A DNA stretch of 34,379 nucleotides, taken from assembly GCA_017521605.1 (NCBI GenBank), contig JAFXCD010000029.1, positions 1 through 34,379 of the forward strand, in the 5' to 3' direction. The stretch's first letter is position 1, and each line of letters begins with the position of its first letter. The position numbers and the translations under genes are program-made. Under the pieces are notes generated by a model, which did no database searches, was not told the origin of the DNA, and saw only the letters and a program-made list of their open reading frames with translations. Shown piece after piece: positions 6,973 to 15,014 of the stretch. The stretch is from Lachnospiraceae bacterium. GTDB taxonomy: Bacteria; Bacillota; Clostridia; Lachnospirales; Lachnospiraceae.

Positions 6973-8367
6973 TTACAGTTCACAGTTATTTACAGTACGA
7001 GGGAATGGAAGTACGTCCCTGATGTTGCTCATACCGGTCAAGTACATTACACATCTTTCGAAGCCAAGTCCGAAGCCTGCATGACGAACAGAGCCGTATC
7101 TACGTAAGTCTAAATAGAAATCATAATCTTCCTTGTTGAGACCCAGTTCATCCATTCTCTGCTCCAGAAGTTCCAACTTATCTTCACGCTGGCTACCACC
7201 GATAATTTCACCGATACCGGGTACAAGACAGTCCATAGCAGCTACAGTCTTGCCATCCTCGTTCAGCTTCATGTAGAAGGCCTTGATTTCCTTGGGATAG
7301 TCCGTTACAAATACAGGACGCTTGAATTCCTGCTCCGTCAGGTATCTTTCATGCTCGGTCTGTAAATCACAGCCCCAGAACACCTTGTAATCAAACTTAT
7401 CGTTGTTCTTTTCCAGAATTTCAATAGCTTCTGTATAGGTTACATGCCCAAAGTCAGAGTTTACTACATGATTCAATCTTTCGATTAAGCCCTTATCTAC
7501 AAACTGGTTGAAGAAGTTCATCTCTTCAGGAGCATTCTCCAGTACATAGCGGATTACATATTTCAACATGCTTTCAGCTAAAATCATATCATCCTTCAAA
7601 TCCGCAAAAGCCATCTCCGGCTCAATCATCCAGAACTCAGCCGCATGACGGGTGGTGTTTGAATTCTCCGCTCGGAAGGTAGGTCCAAAGGTATATACGT
7701 TCTTAAATGCAAAAGCATAGGTTTCTACGTTTAACTGTCCGCTTACAGTCAGGTTGGTAGGCTTGTTAAAGAAATCCTGTGAGAAGTCTACCTTACCATC
7801 TTCCGTCTTAGGCAGGTTGTTCAAATCCATGGTAGTTACCTGGAACATTTCACCGGCACCCTCACAGTCACTTCCTGTGATAATAGGTGTGTGTACATAT
7901 ACAAAGCCTCTTTCCATAAAGAAGCTGTGAATCGCATAAGCAATCAAAGAACGTACACGGAACACTGCCTGAAAGGTGTTGGTTCTGGGACGTAAGTGAG
8001 AAATGGTTCTCAAATATTCAAAGCTGTGACGCTTCTTCTGCAAAGGATAATCTGCTGAGGAAGGACCTTCTACAATTACCTCCAGAGCCTGCATTTCAAA
8101 GGGCTGCTTTGCCTGAGGAGTTTCCACAATAGTTCCTCTGATTACCAAGGCTGCGCCTACATTGATTTTGCAAAGCTCTGCAAAGTTCTCCAGCTGGTCT
8201 CCATATACTACCTGCAATGCTTCAAAGAAAGTACCGTCATTAATTACCAGGAAGCCGAAATTCTTACTGTCACGGTTACTTCTTACCCAACCGCCTACGG
8301 TCACTTCCTTTCCGATATATGCTTCGCGGTTGCGAAATAAATCCTTAATGTCTGTTAAGTTCATCAT
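6973..8367 (-). CDS. asnS: Asparagine--tRNA ligase
   Basis: Class IIb aminoacyl-tRNA synthetase charging tRNA-Asn with asparagine in the cytoplasm. N-terminal OB-fold anticodon-binding domain (about residues 12-100, [19 protein letters not shown]), then the catalytic core: motif 2 with [22 protein letters not shown] and motif 3 [15 protein letters not shown] near the end. 464 residues, the family's usual size. ATG 8367 is chosen because GGAGG ends 8 bp upstream. A GTG five codons further upstream would use the ribosome site itself as coding sequence. The gene starts 21 bp after the foldase lipoprotein, so both share a transcript ending at the hairpin at 6921. Confidence 0.96.
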   Translation of the reverse strand: MMNLTDIKDLFRNREAYIGKEVTVGGWVRSNRDSKNFGFLVINDGTFFEALQVVYGDQLENFAELCKINVGAALVIRGTIVETPQAKQPFEMQALEVIVEGPSSADYPLQKKRHSFEYLRTISHLRPRTNTFQAVFRVRSLIAYAIHSFFMERGFVYVHTPIITGSDCEGAGEMFQVTTMDLNNLPKTEDGKVDFSQDFFNKPTNLTVSGQLNVETYAFAFKNVYTFGPTFRAENSNTTRHAAEFWMIEPEMAFADLKDDMILAESMLKYVIRYVLENAPEEMNFFNQFVDKGLIERLNHVVNSDFGHVTYTEAIEILEKNNDKFDYKVFWGCDLQTEHERYLTEQEFKRPVFVTDYPKEIKAFYMKLNEDGKTVAAMDCLVPGIGEIIGGSQREDKLELLEQRMDELGLNKEDYDFYLDLRRYGSVRHAGFGLGFERCVMYLTGMSNIRDVLPFPRTVNNCEL

Positions 8368-8388
8368 ACTACTTTCCTCCACATCTAT

Positions 8389-9453
8389 TTATTGCACAGT
8401 AATTACTGCGTTTTCCACTAAAAATGCTATGGTGTCTTCAAACATGTAATATTCACGGTAATCTTCTCTGGTATTTTCTCCTAAGAATTCCTGCACATTT
8501 GTATATCCATTAGCTGTTGCCGCTTCACTGATAGCTGCATCCAGTTCTTCTTCCGTTCTCATAAGACCTTCTTTATTTGCCAAGGTCTGTAACGCAATCA
8601 CCTGTTTTGCCGACACTTCAGCATACATATCCAAAAAGTCAGCCAGTACCATACCATTCACATACTGACAGTATGACTCAGCATCCATTCCATACATTGT
8701 CGCCTCAGCTTCTACACTTTCCATCAGTCTTACACGATAATTATCTATCATTTCCTGAGGCAATTTCTCTGCAAATACACAATTCTGGATAAATTGTGTT
8801 ACTACAGCATTCTCTACCACATAGTCATAATTGCTCTGTGCCATGGAAAGCAGATAATTCTCTATATAAGCATCCAACTCATCCACAGTTTTATAAACAT
8901 CTTCACCCCAGGAAGCTATAATCTCATCCTTAAATTCCGGATAAATAAAATTAACGGTAACCGTAAATACTACGGCCTGTCCTGCCAGTTCTGCATTGCC
9001 ATAATTTTCAGGAAAGGTCAGATTCAAATCTACGGTTTCTCCTACGTTTACACCAATAAGCCCTGACTCAAAGCCCGGAATAAACTGATTTGTACCAATT
9101 CCAAGTGACTGACCAGCTGCCGTACCACCGGCAAAAGCTACACCATCCTTCTTGCCTTCATAATCAATATTCACATAATCACCATTCTTTACGGTACCCT
9201 CCAGAATACCATCCTTCTCTTTGGTGATATATTGATTAAACACCTGTCTCATAAGCTGCTCTTTTTCTGCAGGATTTACTGCCACCTTAGGAGCAGTAAC
9301 TGCCAGCCCTTTATACTCACCCAGTGTTACATATTTCTCCACTTTCATCTCCGTCACATTTATATTTTCATTATCTTTGCCTTTCTCTCCACAAGCAGTC
9401 AAGGAAAATGCCAACAACAACATAGTTAAAAGTAATGCAAATTTCTTTTTCAT
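8389..9453 (-). CDS. Trigger-factor-like lipoprotein foldase (FKBP type)
   Basis: 354-residue exported lipoprotein: basic start, hydrophobic stretch and lipobox SLTAC (Cys at ~21). Residues ~90-180 form an FKBP-type peptidyl-prolyl isomerase domain (GDYVNIDYEGKKDG, FIPGFESGLIGVNVGE, FPENYGNAELAGQ). The remainder resembles the helical C-terminal domain of trigger factor, including KLPQEMIDNY. No ribosome-binding N-terminal domain is present. It most likely assists folding of exported proteins at the outer face of the membrane, as PrsA does in other Firmicutes; this role is inferred. Transcribed together with asnS downstream. Confidence 0.88.
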   Translation of the reverse strand: MKKKFALLLTMLLLAFSLTACGEKGKDNENINVTEMKVEKYVTLGEYKGLAVTAPKVAVNPAEKEQLMRQVFNQYITKEKDGILEGTVKNGDYVNIDYEGKKDGVAFAGGTAAGQSLGIGTNQFIPGFESGLIGVNVGETVDLNLTFPENYGNAELAGQAVVFTVTVNFIYPEFKDEIIASWGEDVYKTVDELDAYIENYLLSMAQSNYDYVVENAVVTQFIQNCVFAEKLPQEMIDNYRVRLMESVEAEATMYGMDAESYCQYVNGMVLADFLDMYAEVSAKQVIALQTLANKEGLMRTEEELDAAISEAATANGYTNVQEFLGENTREDYREYYMFEDTIAFLVENAVITVQ

Positions 9454-9564
9454 CTTAACTCTCCATTTCTAAAGCCTATACCATTAAATATAGTTACATA
9501 AAGATATATATACCACAAACTTCCGCTCAATGAAAGCATTTTATGAAAAAAACTCTTAATTTTC

Positions 9565-11037
9565 CTATAAAACAGGGGATAATAATCTGCAAAGCTGTTC
9601 CTTAAAGCGAATCTGAAGGCTTCTCCCGGCATATACATCCTTGGAAATCCGACTACAATATATCAAATCCTTCTTAAAGCAGGCTTCCATTTCTCGGGCC
9701 TTTTCCACATCATAAACTGTGGCATTCACCTCAAAATTCAGGGCGAAGCTTCGAATATCCATATTTGCCGTTCCATAACAAAATACTTCTCCATCCACAA
9801 CCATACCCTTAGCATGTAAAAAGCCATTATTATAGGTATAGCCATTGGCTCCTGCCATTACTAAATCTCCTACATATGAATAAGTCGCCCAATATACAAA
9901 CATGTGATCTGGCTTACAAGGTATCATGATATTTACCTCCACCCCTGACAGGATTGCCATATAGAGGGCCTGTGCCACGGATTCATCCGGTATAAAATAA
10001 GGCGTCTGTATATAAATACTCTTCCTTGCTTTATAAATCAGATACAAATAGTTATCCCGAATGGTCTGTCCCTTATGGTCCGGTCCACTGGCTATAATTT
10101 GCACCTTACAATAGTCTCTCTCCCCGTAAGCCGCCTCCAAATAATACTTAGGCTCTCCAAACAGGTTTTTCCCGGCAGCATAGTTCCAATCCTGCAAAAA
10201 CTGTATCTGTAGATTTAATGTAGCAGTTCCACTAATACGTAAATGAGTATCCCTCCAATGTCCCAGCTTTTCATCCAGATCCACATATTCCCGTCCTATA
10301 TTGAAGCCTCCCACATATGCTACCTTATTATCCACAATTAGTAATTTTCGATGATTTCTGTAGTTTATACGCAGATGAAAACGCCCTAATAATGCAGGGA
10401 AAAATACCGCCACCTCCATACCCTGAGCCTTCAACTTCTCCCAGAAGCTCATACTTACAGTACGACAACCCATAGCATCATAAAGGATACGTACCTCTAC
10501 CCCCTCCTTTATTTTACGTTCCAAAACCTCCCGTATCCTTTCAAACAATATATCATCTTTAATTATATAGTATTGCATGTGAATAAAGTATTTAGCCTTC
10601 TCCAAATCCTCTATAATAGTATCATAAAGTTTGTTTCCGTCTGTAAAAATATCTATATCATTATCTCCAGTAAGTACCCCCCCACCTGCTTTCAGATTAT
10701 AAATAATCAGCTCCTTATATTTATCCAGCCCCAGCTCCAGTTCCTGCTGAGTTAAAGTTTGGAGGCTATGTTCCTGTATACGGCCTGCTTCCTGCAGACT
10801 GTCCGCTACTTCCTTTACCTGAAATCGCTTACGCTTACGTAAGTCCACACCCACAAATAAGTAAAACAAAAAACCAACCACCGGCAAGAAATATAAAAGC
10901 AACAACCACGCCCATACGCTTTTGGGATTACGCCTTTCGAAAAATATGACTACAATAGCCAATACTATATTAACCCACAGAATATGCTCTCCCAAATAAC
11001 GGACAATTTCTGCCAAAAACCACAACATTTCTTTCAT
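9565..11037 (-). CDS. cls: Cardiolipin synthase (phospholipase D family)
   Basis: Membrane enzyme that joins two phosphatidylglycerols to make cardiolipin and glycerol. Two N-terminal transmembrane segments (about residues 8-55, with the RRNPKSVWAWLLLLYFLP signature) and two PLD catalytic HKD motifs: HRKLLIVDNKVAYVGGFN near residue 225 and HAKGMVVDGEVFCYGTANMD near 405. About 490 residues, as usual for Firmicute ClsA. ATG 11037 follows a weak GGTGAG; a GTG five codons upstream at 11052 is an alternative. It faces away from the plus-strand gene at 11199. Confidence 0.93.
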   Translation of the reverse strand: MKEMLWFLAEIVRYLGEHILWVNIVLAIVVIFFERRNPKSVWAWLLLLYFLPVVGFLFYLFVGVDLRKRKRFQVKEVADSLQEAGRIQEHSLQTLTQQELELGLDKYKELIIYNLKAGGGVLTGDNDIDIFTDGNKLYDTIIEDLEKAKYFIHMQYYIIKDDILFERIREVLERKIKEGVEVRILYDAMGCRTVSMSFWEKLKAQGMEVAVFFPALLGRFHLRINYRNHRKLLIVDNKVAYVGGFNIGREYVDLDEKLGHWRDTHLRISGTATLNLQIQFLQDWNYAAGKNLFGEPKYYLEAAYGERDYCKVQIIASGPDHKGQTIRDNYLYLIYKARKSIYIQTPYFIPDESVAQALYMAILSGVEVNIMIPCKPDHMFVYWATYSYVGDLVMAGANGYTYNNGFLHAKGMVVDGEVFCYGTANMDIRSFALNFEVNATVYDVEKAREMEACFKKDLIYCSRISKDVYAGRSLQIRFKEQLCRLLSPVL

Positions 11038-11130
11038 TCTCTCACCAACCACTTCCGGCTTCTTCTACATACTTTCACAATATACTATTCCAAAAAACTC
11101 TTAAAATACTCTAAAAAGATAATTTGTTGG

Positions 11131-11159
11131 TTGCTTAATGTGGAAAAGAATGTTAAAAT
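11131..11159 (+). promoter_or_regulatory. Sigma-A promoter for the 11199 gene
   Basis: TTGCTT, 17 bp, TAAAAT with a TG directly before the extended -10, 39 bp ahead of the ATG. Confidence 0.55.
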
Positions 11160-11198
11160 TGGTTAGAAAATAAAAGGACATGCTAGGAGGATTTATAC

Positions 11199-11663
11199 AT
11201 GAAGATATTTCTGATTGTCTTGCTTGTTATTATCGTAGTCTTTATCATACTGTATTTCGTGGGTAAAAAAGCACAGAAGAAACAGGCAGAGCAGCAAGCT
11301 CTACTGGAACAGTCTAAGCAGACCATCTCCATGCTTATCATTGACAAGAAGCGCATGAAGATTAAAGATTCCGGTCTTCCCGCTGTTGTCATAGAGCAGA
11401 CACCCAAGCTCATGCGCAACTCAAAGATGCCGATTATTAAGGCTAAGGTTGGACCACAGATTATGTCTTTAATCTGCGATGACAAAATTTTTGACAGTGT
11501 TCCTGTAAAGAAGGAAGTAAAAGCCGTTGTCAGTGGTATCTACGTAATTGGCGTAAAAGGCTTACATGGCAAGTCAGAACCAATGCCTACCAAGAAAAAG
11601 AGCCGTTTCAAACGTGCTTTGGAGGCAGCTCAGGAAAAAGCCGGCGCAACACCAATTAAATAA
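11199..11663 (+). CDS. Small membrane-anchored protein of unknown function
   Basis: 154 residues. Residues 2-21 form one very hydrophobic segment, followed by a basic and glutamine-rich stretch (KKAQKKQAEQQ), so the protein should sit in the membrane with the rest in the cytoplasm. The middle (about 45-125) is a compact beta-rich region without a family I can name. The tail is strongly basic (KKKSRFKRALE). Start ATG 11199 follows AGGAGG at 8 bp. Monocistronic: its own promoter at 11131 and a terminator at 11674. No function can be assigned from the sequence. Confidence 0.75.
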   Translation: MKIFLIVLLVIIVVFIILYFVGKKAQKKQAEQQALLEQSKQTISMLIIDKKRMKIKDSGLPAVVIEQTPKLMRNSKMPIIKAKVGPQIMSLICDDKIFDSVPVKKEVKAVVSGIYVIGVKGLHGKSEPMPTKKKSRFKRALEAAQEKAGATPIK

Positions 11664-11673
11664 GTATACAATT

Positions 11674-11702
11674 AGAGACCCGATTCGTCGGGTCTCTTTT
11701 TT
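11674..11702 (+). terminator. Intrinsic terminator
   Basis: AGAGACCCG-ATT-CGTCGGGTCTCT hairpin followed by TTTTTT. It ends the 11199 gene and lies between it and the convergent DUF1934 gene. Confidence 0.85.
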
Positions 11703-11703
11703 A

Positions 11704-12129
11704 TCACAATTTACTCTTTACCATAATGCGGATATTACAATCTGCCATATGTTCCTCTTCTGCATTCAGCTCATATTCAATCTGAATGGCCAAAGCATTT
11801 TCTTCCTCCATCATATGAATATGCTGAGTCTGCATCCCCATCATAATTACCCCAAACGGTGTTTTATACCGGGTTCTGTGACACTTATCCTTTTCAAAAA
11901 TCATATGGGAGTCCACCAGGCCCTTCTTGGTCATTTCTACATAGTCTTCTTTCACCTTCAGCAGACATTTACTGACCTCCGTAAAGCCCTCCACTTCCTC
12001 TTCAAACTTTACAAAGTGAGTGCCATTGCGGAAGAAATACTCACCGTCTGTTTCTGTTACGGTTTCCACCCTTTCGCCCTCCAGATACTTCTGCAGCCCC
12101 TTAATCTTTATAGTTACCTCTTTTTTCAT
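11704..12129 (-). CDS. DUF1934 family protein (YwiB-like)
   Basis: 141-residue cytoplasmic protein of the DUF1934 calycin-like family. Seen: the family's layout with an N-terminal VTIKIKG strand, a YFFRNGTHFVKFEEE segment, a central YVEMTKKG, and TPFGVIMMGMQTQHI with a C-terminal strand ending in NIRIMVK. The molecular role is unknown; the calycin-like fold suggests binding of a small ligand. It is last in the ispE-gntR-small protein-murI-DUF1934 operon, 12 bp behind murI. Start ATG 12129. Confidence 0.8.
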   Translation of the reverse strand: MKKEVTIKIKGLQKYLEGERVETVTETDGEYFFRNGTHFVKFEEEVEGFTEVSKCLLKVKEDYVEMTKKGLVDSHMIFEKDKCHRTRYKTPFGVIMMGMQTQHIHMMEEENALAIQIEYELNAEEEHMADCNIRIMVKSKL

Positions 12130-12141
12130 ACTTTACTTTTC

Positions 12142-12984
12142 CTAATACTGTTCAATATTTACTGTCTTAGCCGAAAGAATTCCATACTTAATTATGGAAT
12201 TGGCAAAGGTCTTAAACTTCTCTGCTTTATCACTGACAAAGAACTGATACTGATTCTCTCCCAGTGCCGGATGTCTATCGTTTAACATATTCCTATCCTG
12301 CAACAGTTCCTTTAGCTCCAATGCAGTTTCATATGCCGGATTTACCAGACTTACCTCTTTTCCCATTATTTTACCTAAAGTAGAGCGAATCAAAGGATAA
12401 TGGGTACAACCTAATATCAGAGTATCAATATCCAAATCTATAAGCTCCGTCAGATATCTTCTGGCAATCTCATCTGTTACCGGATCCTCTAAAAGCCCTT
12501 CTTCCACCAACGGAACAAACAAAGGACATGCCTTACCATAAATGGTTACATCCTTATTTAGTTTAGTTATGTATTCATTATAAATACCACTACTGATGGT
12601 TGCTTCTGTGGCAATTACACCAATTTTACCATTCCGGGTTACATCACTGGCTGCCTTGGCTCCCGGTTTTACCACACCAATTATAGGTATGGAGGATTCT
12701 TTCTCCAGTTCCTCCAACGCATAGGCACTTGCTGTGTTACAAGCTACAACTATAGTTTTCACGTCAAAGGTTTCCAAGAAACGAACTATCTGCTGGGAAA
12801 AACGTGTTACCGTATCCTTGGACTTGGAACCATAGGGGACTCTGGCTGTGTCTCCGAAATATACTATTTTCTCATTCGGCATCTGGTGCATAATTTCCTT
12901 TACCACCGTCAACCCACCTACACCGGAATCAAATACTCCGATGGGTGAACCTTCATCTGCATTACATACATTACCAAAAGTCAT
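12142..12984 (-). CDS. murI: Glutamate racemase
   Basis: Cofactor-independent racemase making D-glutamate for peptidoglycan precursors. Catalytic Cys pair is in VACNTASAYALE (about residue 79) and LGCTHYPLIR (about 190). Substrate-binding IGVFDSGVGGLTV lies near residue 16. The 280 residues include a short N-terminal extension before the conserved IGVFDSG; a later start is not excluded. The ATG shares bases with the stop codon of the small gene upstream (TAATG), so translation is coupled. Confidence 0.95.
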   Translation of the reverse strand: MTFGNVCNADEGSPIGVFDSGVGGLTVVKEIMHQMPNEKIVYFGDTARVPYGSKSKDTVTRFSQQIVRFLETFDVKTIVVACNTASAYALEELEKESSIPIIGVVKPGAKAASDVTRNGKIGVIATEATISSGIYNEYITKLNKDVTIYGKACPLFVPLVEEGLLEDPVTDEIARRYLTELIDLDIDTLILGCTHYPLIRSTLGKIMGKEVSLVNPAYETALELKELLQDRNMLNDRHPALGENQYQFFVSDKAEKFKTFANSIIKYGILSAKTVNIEQY

Positions 12985-13259
12985 TACTTTGCTTTTTCCT
13001 CTTCAAAATATTCCTGCAACAGCTTCCAAAGCCTGCTGCTTATTACTATGCGGTCACGCTCCGCATCCTGCAGCTCCCAAAAGGACTGCCCATTAAGTTC
13101 ACATTCTATCACTTCTGAGGCTTTCTGTACAGTACCATCTTCCCGGACTACCACATACACATCCGCTGCCTGCTCCAGCTCCGGATACCAAAATCCCCAC
13201 CATCCCAGACCAATACATAATACCGCTACTGCTCTCCATTCCTGCCATCTCTTTTTCAT
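12984..13259 (-). CDS. Small single-pass membrane or secreted protein upstream of murI
   Basis: 91 residues from ATG 13259, chosen because GGAGG lies 6 bp upstream; a longer frame reaches 13376 but would overlap the gntR 3' end and has no ribosome site. N-terminus MKKRWQEWR, then a hydrophobic stretch (AVAVLCIGLGWWGFW) that is a signal anchor or uncleaved signal peptide. The remainder is an outside domain with a VYVVVREDGTV strand pair. No family recognised. It overlaps murI by TAATG, which ties its synthesis to the cell-wall gene. Confidence 0.65.
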   Translation of the reverse strand: MKKRWQEWRAVAVLCIGLGWWGFWYPELEQAADVYVVVREDGTVQKASEVIECELNGQSFWELQDAERDRIVISSRLWKLLQEYFEEEKAK

Positions 13260-13335
13260 CCTGTACCTCCACATATCATACCTTTTTACTATATGGGAAG
13301 TATGAACAAAAATCCTGTATATTATACCTGTAAAC

Positions 13336-14016
13336 TTATTTTCCTTTTTCCAAACGAATCTGCTGGATAATCGCATGCTCCTGATTATCTATATGCAGCT
13401 TTGCTGCCGAACTTGCCGCTTCCTTATCTCTTTTCACAATACTTTCATAAATAATCCTGTGTTCTTCAATTAAATTTTCGTGTCGTGTACAATCCTTCAA
13501 ATACTCAAATCGGTACCGATACATCTGCTCTGAAAGATTATTGATTAACTGTACCAGACGACTGTTTCCTGTAGCCTGCACAATAATATCATGAAGAGCC
13601 ACATCTGCCTTGGCAATCACTTTAATATCCTTGGATTTCACTGCTTCCGCAAAAGCATCACAGGCTTCTTTTAAAGACTTCAGAGCTTCCTCTGTAATAC
13701 GTTCACAGGCCAGCTCTACACAAAGTGCATCCATGGTACGTCTTACCTCCAGCACATCCATCATACTCTTTTCCGTAATCTGAGCCACTTCAGCCCCACG
13801 GCGGGGAATCATGATAACCAATCCTTCCAGCTCCAGCTTACGAATGGCTTCACGAATGGGTGTACGACTAACGCCCAATTTATTGGCCAGATGAATCTCC
13901 ATTAATCTCTCACCGGGCTTTAAATCTCCTGTCAATATAGCCTGGCGCAGGGTGTTAAAAACCACATCCCTTAAGGGTAAAAACGCATTCATCTGAATCT
14001 GAAGATTATCCTGCAT
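13336..14016 (-). CDS. GntR-family transcriptional regulator, FCD (FadR) type
   Basis: 226 residues. N-terminal winged helix-turn-helix (about 15-80: LRQAILTGDLKPGERL, LGVSRTPIREAIRKLE), then an all-helical FCD ligand-binding domain with the metal/acid ligands in LEVRRTMDALCVELA, DVALHDIIVQATGN and EEHRIIYESI. It should sense a small organic acid or sugar acid, which I cannot name. The gene overlaps the ispE 3' end by 11 bp, and its ribosome site AAAGGAGGT lies inside ispE. A perfect TTGTATACAA palindrome at the operon promoter, matching the core of the Bacillus subtilis GntR operator, points to autoregulation of the ispE operon. Confidence 0.9.
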   Translation of the reverse strand: MQDNLQIQMNAFLPLRDVVFNTLRQAILTGDLKPGERLMEIHLANKLGVSRTPIREAIRKLELEGLVIMIPRRGAEVAQITEKSMMDVLEVRRTMDALCVELACERITEEALKSLKEACDAFAEAVKSKDIKVIAKADVALHDIIVQATGNSRLVQLINNLSEQMYRYRFEYLKDCTRHENLIEEHRIIYESIVKRDKEAASSAAKLHIDNQEHAIIQQIRLEKGK

Positions 14017-14884
14017 GGGTACCTCCTTTCACAAAACCTGTAACAAACAACTGCTTCGCCAGTTCCTTTTCCTGTAATACCTGTAAGGCTTCCTGCGCCT
14101 TTTCCTTTTCTGTAAATATGCCAAAGACCGTTGGACCGCTACCACTCATAAGACTTCCCGCGGCTCCGTTTTCCAACATGGTTTTCTTAATCTTTTGTAT
14201 GATAGGATATTTTTTCACAGTCACTGTTTCCAATACATTACCCAGTCGTTCTACAATTCCTTCCAGGCTACCCTGCTTCAGTGCCTCTATCATACCGTCT
14301 ATATCCGGATGCTTTTCTACTCCCTCTGCATCCAAGTGTTCATATACATACTTGGTAGATACATTAATATCCGGCTTGGCAATCAATAAATAGCAATCCT
14401 TTGGCGCAGGTAATGGACTTAGTTTTTCTCCAATTCCTTCTGCCAGAGCTGTTCCGCCTAAAATACAGTAGGGTACATCCGCTCCTATCTTCACGCTCAA
14501 TTCTCTAAGTGCCCCTTCATCAGCACCAACTTCAAATAATTCATTCATACCAATAAAGGTAGCTGCTGCATCTGTACTGCCACCTGCCATGCCTGCTGCT
14601 ATAGGAATATTCTTCTCCAAATGAATCCTTACACCACCGGGTAGCCTATACTTTTCTATCATCAGCTTAGCCGATTTATATATCAGATTATTCTCATCCG
14701 TAGGAAGCTCTCCATTATCTGTAGTCACCACAATTCCTTGCGGAATCTTCTCCAAAGTGAGTACATCATAAAGCCCTATGGTCTGCATAATCATTTTTAC
14801 TTCATGATAACCATTTGGCAATACTCCAATAACATCCAAACCCAGATTAATCTTAGCATATGCCTTTTTGATACAACTTTCCAT
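14006..14884 (-). CDS. ispE: 4-diphosphocytidyl-2-C-methyl-D-erythritol kinase
   Basis: GHMP-family kinase of the non-mevalonate isoprenoid pathway. It phosphorylates CDP-methylerythritol with ATP. Seen: AYAKINLGLDVIG at the start with Lys as catalytic residue, NGYHEVKMIMQTI, the glycine-rich ATP loop PIAAGMAGGSTDAAA (about residue 92-106), the catalytic Asp in GADVPYCILGG, and MSGSGPTVFG near residue 250. 292 residues, normal length. First gene of the operon with gntR, a small membrane protein, murI and DUF1934; promoter and operator are visible directly upstream. Confidence 0.95.
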   Translation of the reverse strand: MESCIKKAYAKINLGLDVIGVLPNGYHEVKMIMQTIGLYDVLTLEKIPQGIVVTTDNGELPTDENNLIYKSAKLMIEKYRLPGGVRIHLEKNIPIAAGMAGGSTDAAATFIGMNELFEVGADEGALRELSVKIGADVPYCILGGTALAEGIGEKLSPLPAPKDCYLLIAKPDINVSTKYVYEHLDAEGVEKHPDIDGMIEALKQGSLEGIVERLGNVLETVTVKKYPIIQKIKKTMLENGAAGSLMSGSGPTVFGIFTEKEKAQEALQVLQEKELAKQLFVTGFVKGGTHAG

Positions 14885-14915
14885 CTAAAAATCTCCATCT
14901 GTACACAAATGTTTT

Positions 14916-14925
14916 TTGTATACAA
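14916..14925. promoter_or_regulatory. GntR-type operator TTGTATACAA
   Basis: Perfect 10-bp palindrome lying where transcription of ispE-gntR should begin, 2 bp downstream of the -10 box. It matches the core of the known Bacillus subtilis GntR operator (CTTGTATACAAG). Binding by the FCD-type regulator of this operon would block the promoter; the pairing of site and protein is inference. Confidence 0.65.
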
Positions 14926-14927
14926 GG

Positions 14928-14956
14928 ATTGTACTAAAATAAATACAATCTGTCAA
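14928..14956 (-). promoter_or_regulatory. Sigma-A promoter of the ispE operon
   Basis: On the minus strand TTGACA (exact consensus), 17 bp, TACAAT, about 44 bp ahead of the ispE ATG. Confidence 0.8.
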
Positions 14957-14968
14957 TGTTTCTCCACC

Positions 14969-15010
14969 AAAAAAGTCTTCAAATCCGCACATTTGCAGAC
15001 TTGAAGACTT
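14969..15010 (-). terminator. Terminator of the serine protease gene
   Basis: On the minus strand AAGTCTTCAA / TTGAAGACTT (10-bp perfect stem, further pairing inside) followed by TTTT, 5 bp behind the protease stop codon. Confidence 0.85.
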
Positions 15011-15014
15011 TCCA

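Noticed and set aside
11566-12285. Plus-strand frame of 239 codons over DUF1934
   Set aside because: Runs through a strong terminator and antisense to DUF1934 and the murI end; composition rich in Phe, His and Leu typical of a shadow.
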